NCBI RefSeq assembly: GCF_026184235.1
Contig: NZ_CP110806.1
Coordinates: 1,054,001-1,118,000 of the forward strand
Reading direction: 5' to 3'
From: Cellulomonas sp. S1-8
Lineage (GTDB): Bacteria > Actinomycetota > Actinomycetes > Actinomycetales > Cellulomonadaceae
Length of the DNA: 64,000 nucleotides
Of this stretch, positions 56,961-64,000 are shown one piece after another. The notes under the pieces were generated by a model. The model searched no databases. It was not told where the DNA came from and saw only the letters and a list, made by a program, of their open reading frames with translations. The stretch's first letter is position 1. Every line of letters starts with the position of its first letter. Made by a program: the position numbers and the translations under genes.

Positions 56961-58520
56961 ATGATCCGCTACCGATCCCTGCATTCCCGGGGCATCGCCG
57001 CTCTCGTCGGGAGCGCTCTCGTCCTCGGAGGGGCGACCGCGGCTCTCGCCGACCAGCGCACCGCCGTCGCCCAGCCTGCCGCGCTGACCGCGCCCGCCCA
57101 CGGCGACCGCCTCCTCGTCGGGGAGCGCCTGGACGTGGGCGCGAAGCTGCGGTCCCGCAACGGCCAGTACACGCTCACGGTCGAGGCGTCCGGTGCCGCG
57201 GCCCTCCTCACGTCCAGCGGGGGTGCGCTGTGGCGCACCCGTGCCGCGGGCACGGGCGCCTACCTGACCGTGAAGGCGGACGGCAAGGTCGTGCTGTACA
57301 ACCGCAAGGGCGTGCCGGTCTGGTACGGCCCGGCGGTCGGGCGCAACGCCGTCCTGGTCGTGCAGGACGCGGGCCACCTCGTCGAGTACGTCGGCGGCGT
57401 CGCCCGCTGGTGGACCACGCGCAAGGCCTACGCGCCGGTGCTGCGGATGCCCGCGGCAGCCGCGACGACCGCCCCGCGGCCGACCGCGTCGCCCACGCCG
57501 AGCCGGACGCCGGTCGCGACGCCGTCGCCCACGCCCAGCCCGACGCCGGTCGCGACCCCGTCGCCCACGCCGAGCCCGACGAAGGCCCCGGCGCCGAGCC
57601 CCACCCCGTCACCCACCCCGGCGCCGGCCCCACCCGCGCAGGAGGCCGGGGCGCGCGACGCGGCCGTCTACCCGTTCGCCTCGACGTCGATCTGGAACAC
57701 CCCGATCGGGTCGCGGGCCGCGTTCGACGGGGCGACCAGCGCGCGCACCCTGAGCCTGAACAGCGGCGCCAAGCCCGTGGTCAACCGGGACTCCTGGTCG
57801 GTGTCGGTCGCTGCGGCCGTCCCGCAGGACACGCGCGTCACGCTGGAGGCCGTGCGCAACAAGACGAGCTACACGGCCAACATCCCCGCGGGGACCGTGG
57901 CGACGGCGGGTGAGGACAAGCACGTGACCGTCATCCAGCCCGACCGGCTCCTCGCGTACGACACGTTCAAGATGGAGAAGGTGTCGAACACGCACTGGGA
58001 GGCGCAGGTGGCCTTCCCCGTGGACCTGCGGGGCACGGGCATGGGCACGGGCACCCGGGCCGCGGGTGTCCCCGCGGTGGCGGGCCTGATCCGGGCGCAG
58101 GAGCTCGAGCAGAACTCGATCAAGCACGCGCTGGCCCTGGCGATCCCGGGCGAGATGCTCAAGCCCGGACCGGTCTGGCCCGCGTCGCGCCAGGACTCCG
58201 ACATCAGCGGCTACACGGGTGCCGTCCCCATGGGGACGTTGTTCGCGCTGCCGCCGTCGGTCGACGTCTCCAAGCTCGGGCTGTCGCCCGAGGGCACCGC
58301 GCTCGCACGCGCCCTGCAGGACTACGGCGCGTACGTGGTCGACCGCGCCGGGACCGTCGCGCTCTACTGCGAGCTCGCGTGCGACGACGACGGCTACGAG
58401 AAGCTGCGTGAGGCATGGCGGGTCCTGCACCCGCAGGTGCGTGCGGTGGCGAACAGCTCCGCGAGCTCCGTCGGGGGTGGCGGCTCACCGCGCGTCCCGC
58501 TGCTGGCCGACGTCGGCTGA
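56961..58520 (+). CDS. Secreted protein: lectin-like N-terminus, Pro/Thr linker, conserved C-terminal domain (paralogue 1)
   Basis: 519 residues, ATG 56961 behind AGGAGG. Signal peptide of about 30 residues (GIAALVGSALVLGGATAALA). Residues about 45-150 resemble a bulb-type mannose-binding lectin (RSRNGQYTLTVEASGAAALL, GKVVLYNRKGVPVWYG). A Pro/Thr/Ser/Val linker with 12-residue repeats (36-bp DNA repeats from about 57510) follows. The C-terminal 290 residues (SIWNTPIGSRAAFDGAT, HVTVIQPDRLLAYDTFKMEK, GAVPMGTLFALPPSVDVSKL) form a domain I know from actinobacterial secreted proteins without an assigned function. Location in the polysaccharide locus and a lectin fold suggest binding or remodelling of the polymer. 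Confidence 0.85.
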   Translation: MIRYRSLHSRGIAALVGSALVLGGATAALADQRTAVAQPAALTAPAHGDRLLVGERLDVGAKLRSRNGQYTLTVEASGAAALLTSSGGALWRTRAAGTGAYLTVKADGKVVLYNRKGVPVWYGPAVGRNAVLVVQDAGHLVEYVGGVARWWTTRKAYAPVLRMPAAAATTAPRPTASPTPSRTPVATPSPTPSPTPVATPSPTPSPTKAPAPSPTPSPTPAPAPPAQEAGARDAAVYPFASTSIWNTPIGSRAAFDGATSARTLSLNSGAKPVVNRDSWSVSVAAAVPQDTRVTLEAVRNKTSYTANIPAGTVATAGEDKHVTVIQPDRLLAYDTFKMEKVSNTHWEAQVAFPVDLRGTGMGTGTRAAGVPAVAGLIRAQELEQNSIKHALALAIPGEMLKPGPVWPASRQDSDISGYTGAVPMGTLFALPPSVDVSKLGLSPEGTALARALQDYGAYVVDRAGTVALYCELACDDDGYEKLREAWRVLHPQVRAVANSSASSVGGGGSPRVPLLADVG

Positions 58521-58548
58521 TCTCCGCGTCCGACCGGTCGCGACACCC

Positions 58549-58581
58549 CGGGCCCGCCCTGCCTCGTGCAGGGCGGGCCCG
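58549..58581 (+). terminator. Strong hairpin terminator after paralogue 1
   Basis: CGGGCCCGCCCTGC (58549-58562), loop CTCGT, GCAGGGCGGGCCCG (58568-58581): perfect 14-bp GC stem, followed by CGTGCGTTGTG. Confidence 0.8.
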
Positions 58582-58883
58582 CGTGCGTTGTGCGCGGATT
58601 TGCCACGAGTGCGGCTCTTGCGCCGGCGGATGTGACGACCGTCACGACGCTGGACCTCTCGCGGGCCGCACGAGCGCCTTCGCCGCATCCGCGCAGGTCA
58701 TCCGCCGCCGTCGCACCTGTCGCATACCTCCGACGCCGGGTGAAACCAGCGCCTGGGTCCGATTTCATGGATCGTCCTGTTAAGTCTTTGAAACGTTCCA
58801 CCGATCTACAGATCAGCGAGTCACGCCGACGCACCGAGCCCACACGGGGCCAGTCGGACGTGCTCGTGGGGGGGTCGTTTCTC
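58582..58883 (+). promoter_or_regulatory. Promoter region of paralogue 2
   Basis: 302 bp after the terminator. Contains the CRP-like site at 58631-58646, GGGTGAAACC at 58738-58747, a noticeably AT-rich stretch around 58765-58820 (for example CCTGTTAAGTCTTTGAAACG) and a G-run before GTG 58884. An open frame extends back through it, but the amino acid pattern is Arg/Ser-rich noise. Confidence 0.5.
58631..58646. promoter_or_regulatory. CRP/GlxR-like binding site, near match
   Basis: TGTGACGACCGTCACG differs from the TGTGA-N6-TCACA consensus at the last base and shares 14 of 16 bases with the site at 56720-56735. About 240 bp before the start of paralogue 2. Confidence 0.55.
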
Positions 58884-60407
<1,524 letters not shown>

Positions 60408-60426
60408 CCTCGGCTCACGACGGTGA

Positions 60427-60441
60427 GCGGGTGAAACCCGC
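60427..60441 (+). terminator. Small hairpin after paralogue 2
   Basis: GCGGGT-GAA-ACCCGC, 20 bp behind the stop codon; it also contains one copy of the GGGTGAAACC motif. Weak as a terminator; the 159-bp gap holds nothing else certain. Confidence 0.4.
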
Positions 60442-60566
60442 CGCCATCCGGGCGAAGTCTCCTTGACAAGCGTCCATCCCACTCGTCCCCCCGGTTAGTG
60501 TGTCCGAATCGTCGCGATTGATCGAGAGAAACCGGATTTGCCCGGTGCCTCCGCTCGCGACATCCG

Positions 60567-61733
60567 ATGACGGACACCCCGGGGGGACGAGTGCGTATTG
60601 CCATGGTCGGCACGCGTGGGGTCCCGGCCCGCTACGGCGGGTTCGAGACCTGCGTGGAGGAGGTCGGGTCGCGGCTGGTCGAGCGCGGGCACGACGTCAC
60701 CGTCTACTGCCGGGCGCCCGACGGGGCGGACCGGCCCGCGTCGCACCTGGGGATGCACCTCGTGCACCTGCCGGCCGTCCGGCGCCGCGCGCTCGAGACC
60801 GTGAGCCACACCGCGGTGTCCGTCGGGCACCTGCTGGCCCGCCGGACGGACGTGGCGTTCGTCTTCAACGCCGCCAACGCACCCTTCCTGCCCGCGCTGC
60901 GTGCGCGGGGCGTCCCGGTCGCCACCCACGTCGACGGTCTCGAGTGGAAGCGTGCGAAGTGGTCGACCGGTGGGCGCCGCTACTACCGCGTCGCCGAGGC
61001 GATGGCCGTGCGCTGGTCCGACGCGCTCATCGCCGACGCCGAGGGCGTCGCCGCGTACTACGCGTCGGAGTTCGACACCCCGACCGTCCCCATCTCCTAC
61101 GGCTCGCACCCCGTGCCGCAGTCGTCCGTCGACCGCGTCGCGGAGCTCGGCCTCGAGCCGGGCCGGTACCACCTCGCGGTCGCCCGCTTCGAGCCGGAGA
61201 ACCACGTCGACCTGGTCGTCGGCGGCTACGTGCGCTCCCGGGCAGTGTTCCCGCTGGTCGTCGTCGGGTCCGCGCCCTACGGGCAGGAGTACACGGACCG
61301 CGTCCAGAAGCTCGGCGACGAGCGCGTGCGCTTCCTCGGAGGCGTCTGGGACGCGGAGCTGCTCGACGGGCTCTACGCGGGCAGCCTGAGCTACCTGCAC
61401 GGCCACTCGGTCGGTGGCACCAACCCGTCGCTGCTCCGCGCGATGGGCGCGGGCGCGTCGGTCATCGCCTACGACGTGGGCTTCAACCGCGAGGTGCTCG
61501 GGCGGGCCGGGCTGTACTTCCGCGACGCGATCGACGTCGGCGCCCGCATCGAGCGGACCGAGGCCGACCCCGTCGCCGCACGGGCACGGGGCGAGCGCGC
61601 GCGGGCGGAGGTCGCCCGGTACGACTGGGACGACGTCGCGCGGCGGTACGAGGACCTCGCGCTGGAGCTGCCGGCGCGCCGCGCGGCCGCCCCGCGCGCC
61701 ACGGGGCGTCGCGCGATCGGTGGCGCCTGGTGA
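60567..61733 (+). CDS. Glycosyltransferase family 4 with DUF1972 N-terminal domain
   Basis: 388 residues. IAMVGTRGVPARYGGFETCV and VSRLVERGHDVTVYCR-like text at the start identify the DUF1972 rhamnosyltransferase-type group; THVDGLEWKRAKWSTGGRRY, GSHPVPQSS, YHLAVARFEPENHVDLVVGG, and HGHSVGGTNPSLLRAMGAG (conserved Glu replaced by Asn-Pro-Ser context, as in the family) follow. Probably adds a deoxyhexose to the repeat unit. Start ATG 60567. Overlaps the next gene by 4 bp (GTGA). Confidence 0.9.
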   Translation: MTDTPGGRVRIAMVGTRGVPARYGGFETCVEEVGSRLVERGHDVTVYCRAPDGADRPASHLGMHLVHLPAVRRRALETVSHTAVSVGHLLARRTDVAFVFNAANAPFLPALRARGVPVATHVDGLEWKRAKWSTGGRRYYRVAEAMAVRWSDALIADAEGVAAYYASEFDTPTVPISYGSHPVPQSSVDRVAELGLEPGRYHLAVARFEPENHVDLVVGGYVRSRAVFPLVVVGSAPYGQEYTDRVQKLGDERVRFLGGVWDAELLDGLYAGSLSYLHGHSVGGTNPSLLRAMGAGASVIAYDVGFNREVLGRAGLYFRDAIDVGARIERTEADPVAARARGERARAEVARYDWDDVARRYEDLALELPARRAAAPRATGRRAIGGAW

Positions 61734-62455
61734 GCGACGAGCAGGCCGCGGGGCGCCGGACGTGGCTCCCCGGCGCCCTGGCCGGGGTGGTGGCCGCTGC
61801 CGTCGTCGTGGCCGCCGCGCTGGCCACCGCCGCGAGCGACCCGACCGCCACCGGGCCGACGTCGTCGGCACCGACCGCGGCGCCCACGGTGGCGTCCGCG
61901 ACCGCGGACGCCGTGACCACGTCGGCACCCGACGACGCGCCCGCGGCCCCGGGCACCGACGCCTCGACCCCCGTCCCGTCCGCGTCGCCGCTGGCGCAGC
62001 CGGTCCAGGACGTGGTCGACCTGGTCCTCGAGCTCGAGAGCGGCTCGCAGGTCGCGACGCCCGTGGGTCTCGGCGCGGACGTCGAGGCGCTGCCCGGCGT
62101 CCGGGTGGCGATCGACCGGGTCCAGGTCGTCGACGGTCAGGGGGTCGGTCCGGGGGAGTCGAGCGGCCCGGCGCTCGCGCTCGACGTGCGCATCACCAAC
62201 GACTCCGGTGCGGCCGTCTCGGCCGACGGGCTGGTCGTCAACATCTACGGCACCGACGGGGTCCCGGGCAGCCAGCTGCTCGGCGACCCGCGCTCGGTGC
62301 CGCTGCAGGGGGACATCGCAGGGGGAACCTCCGCTCAGGGGGTGTACGTGCTGACGGGCCCGGGTGGGAGCACCACCGGGCCTCACGTGGTCTCGATCGC
62401 ACTCGGTGCCGGCTCGGCCACCGCCCTCGTCGTCCTCACCCCGGAAGCAGGCTGA
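61730..62455 (+). CDS. Exported or membrane-anchored protein with Ser/Thr/Ala linker, function unknown
   Basis: 241 residues from GTG 61730. One N-terminal hydrophobic segment (LPGALAGVVAAAVVVAAALA), a 60-residue Thr/Ala/Pro/Ser linker, then a beta-rich domain of about 150 residues (VRVAIDRVQVVDGQGVGPG, ALALDVRITNDSGAAVSADG, VNIYGTDGVPGSQLLGDPRS) resembling DUF4352/telomeric-repeat-binding-like extracellular domains. Between a glycosyltransferase and a secreted propeller protein, 3 bp before the latter. Confidence 0.7.
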   Translation: MSDEQAAGRRTWLPGALAGVVAAAVVVAAALATAASDPTATGPTSSAPTAAPTVASATADAVTTSAPDDAPAAPGTDASTPVPSASPLAQPVQDVVDLVLELESGSQVATPVGLGADVEALPGVRVAIDRVQVVDGQGVGPGESSGPALALDVRITNDSGAAVSADGLVVNIYGTDGVPGSQLLGDPRSVPLQGDIAGGTSAQGVYVLTGPGGSTTGPHVVSIALGAGSATALVVLTPEAG

Positions 62456-62458
62456 CCC

Positions 62459-64000
62459 ATGCCGTCCCGTGCCCCCCGCACGCCCCGCCGCCTCGTCGCG
62501 GCGCTGGGCGCGGTCTGCGCCCTCGCCCTGCCCCTGGTGCTCGCGCCCGCCGCGAACGCCGCCGCCGTCGTGCCCGCGGCCCCCGTGGCCGCCGCACCCG
62601 ACGCGGTCACCACCGCACCGACGGGCCCGCCGCCGGCGATCACGCAGCAGACGGTCTCCACCGACGCGCTGCCGACCGTGCAGACCAACGGCATCGTGTG
62701 GGCGCAGGTCGTGGTCGGCACCACCGTCTACGCGACCGGTGACTTCACGAGCGCGCGCCCCGCGGGCGCCGCGCTCGGCACGAACGAGACCGCCCGGGGC
62801 CGGCTGCTGGCCTACGACATCCGCACGGGCGAGCTGATCGCCTCCTGGGCGCCGACGATCAACGCGGTGGGCCGCGCCATCGAGGCGTCCCCCGACGGTC
62901 GGACGATCTACGTCGGTGGCGACTTCACCGCGGCCAACGGGTCGACGCGCGGCCGGTTCGCGGCCTTCGACGCGACGACGGGCGCCCTGAGCACGACGCT
63001 CAAGCCGCTCGCCAACGCGTCCGTGCGCACCATCCTCGCGTCGGGCAACACCGTCTGGTTCGGCGGCAGCTTCGAGAACGTGACGGTCGCGCCGGCGGCG
63101 TCGGTGCGCAAGCCCCGCGTCGCGGCGATCAACGCGACGACCGGGGCGCTCCTGCCGTTCTTCACCGCGGCGAACCCGGCACAGGTCGAGGCGCTGGCGC
63201 TGACGCCCGACGCGGCGCGCCTCGTCATCGGAGGGCGCTTCCAGTACCTCAACAACATCTACAACCCGGGGATCGGCTGGGTCGACGCGACGAGCGGCGC
63301 CGTGCTGCCGTTCCCGGCGAACACGGTGGCGAAGAACTGGGGCTACGCCGCGGGCTACTACAGCCTGACGGTCACGGGTGACCAGATCGTCGGCACCGGG
63401 TTCGGCTTCATCAAGAACGCGACCAGCGCCGCCAACGTCGAGGGCATGATCTCCGCCGACGCCACGACGGGTGAGCTGCGCTGGATCCAGAACTGCCTCG
63501 GCGACTCGTACGACGCGTACTCGTCGGCGGACGGCTTCCTGTACCTGGCGGGTCACCCCCACACGTGCGCCAACGCAGCCGCGTTCCCCGAGGCCTCGCC
63601 GCGCATCTTCCGCTACGGGCTGGCGTTCACGCAGGACGCCCGCCACCCGACGGTGAAGAACGCGGCGTCCGGGTACGCCGAGTGGGCGGGCACGCCGTCG
63701 CCCGCGATCGGCAACTGGTTCCCCACGTTCACGCCCGGCACGTTCTCCGGGCAGGCGCAGGCCGGCTGGTCCGTCGAGGGCAACGACGACTACGTCGTGT
63801 ACGGCGGGGAGTTCCCGACCGTGAACGGGACCCCGCAGATGGGGCTCGTGCGGTTCGCGCGGCGTGACCTCGCGCCCAACGCGCGGGGTCCGCAGGTCAC
63901 GGGCACGACGACCCGCCCGTCGGCCGTCTCCCGGGCGCGCGGCACGGTGCAGGTCTCGTGGCCCGTCAACTGGGACACCGACGACGCGACGCTCACCTAC
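62459..64000 (+). CDS. Large secreted beta-propeller-like protein (partial, continues past window)
   Basis: 514 codons to the window end without a stop. ATG 62459, signal peptide (RRLVAALGAVCALALPLVLA), then repeated units of the type GDFTSARPAG, VYVGGDFTAANG, VWFGGSFENVT, LVIGGRFQYLNN, VVYGGEFPTVNG, each with a preceding AFDATTGAL or WVDATSGAV segment. This is the propeller seen in actinobacterial surface proteins that later carry PKD or fibronectin modules. VSWPVNWDTDDATLTY at the edge fits the start of such a module. Probably a cell-surface adhesin or polysaccharide-associated protein. Confidence 0.82.
   Translation, partial: MPSRAPRTPRRLVAALGAVCALALPLVLAPAANAAAVVPAAPVAAAPDAVTTAPTGPPPAITQQTVSTDALPTVQTNGIVWAQVVVGTTVYATGDFTSARPAGAALGTNETARGRLLAYDIRTGELIASWAPTINAVGRAIEASPDGRTIYVGGDFTAANGSTRGRFAAFDATTGALSTTLKPLANASVRTILASGNTVWFGGSFENVTVAPAASVRKPRVAAINATTGALLPFFTAANPAQVEALALTPDAARLVIGGRFQYLNNIYNPGIGWVDATSGAVLPFPANTVAKNWGYAAGYYSLTVTGDQIVGTGFGFIKNATSAANVEGMISADATTGELRWIQNCLGDSYDAYSSADGFLYLAGHPHTCANAAAFPEASPRIFRYGLAFTQDARHPTVKNAASGYAEWAGTPSPAIGNWFPTFTPGTFSGQAQAGWSVEGNDDYVVYGGEFPTVNGTPQMGLVRFARRDLAPNARGPQVTGTTTRPSAVSRARGTVQVSWPVNWDTDDATLTY

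Overview
The window is very GC-rich DNA (roughly three quarters G+C by eye) with dense, tightly overlapped genes, many GTG starts, frequent ATGA/GTGA stop-start overlaps and several genes that look leaderless. Gene content and order point to a high-GC actinomycete, most likely a Cellulomonas-like member of the Micrococcales. This genus guess rests on gene content and style; nothing here was compared with a database. The order pmt / rsmI / metG / tatD / rpf / rsmA / ispE ... TetR ... glmU-prs ... rplY-pth is the conserved actinobacterial block also known from Mycobacterium tuberculosis (about Rv1002c to Rv1019).

Layout. (1) 1-12.7 kb, conserved housekeeping: a partial protein mannosyltransferase; rsmI; a secreted PQQ-type sugar dehydrogenase; a 55-residue membrane peptide and a PH-domain membrane protein; metG-tatD; two tandem cell-wall lytic enzymes built on the same DUF348-G5 scaffold (one transglycosylase-like, one true Rpf); rsmA-ispE. 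(2) 12.7-24.8 kb: a two-component system, a NatAB-like ABC exporter, an ABC-F protein with an ArsR regulator, a MarR/MFS pair, an SPFH + zinc-ribbon + small membrane protein operon, and a TetR regulator. (3) 24.9-37.3 kb: tRNA-Gln followed by an accessory segment. Most of it is a complete glucuronide-use cluster: beta-glucuronidase, GPH permease, glucuronate isomerase, fructuronate reductase, ManD-type mannonate dehydratase, GntK-type kinase and a LacI regulator. A shared 25-bp operator-like element lies at both of its promoters. (4) 37.3-42.4 kb: glmU-prs-SIMPL protein, rplY and pth. (5) 42.5-64 kb: an exopolysaccharide locus with an initiating phosphoglycosyltransferase, two flippases, two O-antigen-ligase/polymerase proteins, a chain-length protein with a degenerate kinase P-loop, pyruvyl transferase, several glycosyltransferases including a WecG-GT2 fusion, two tandem secreted lectin-like paralogues preceded by CRP-type palindromes, and a large secreted beta-propeller-like protein cut by the window end.

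The most unusual non-coding signal is a family of about 17-18 bp repeats (consensus GYGAGAGWGCRATCCAG, written on either strand). It occurs in two intergenic clusters, at 10.64-10.78 kb and 31.15-31.40 kb, as direct and inverted copies. One run has five copies at an exact 31-bp period, and one inverted pair forms a perfect 21-bp hairpin just behind the rpf stop codon. A separate perfect 17-bp hairpin follows tRNA-Gln. No CRISPR array, insertion sequence, prophage or recognisable defence system is visible.
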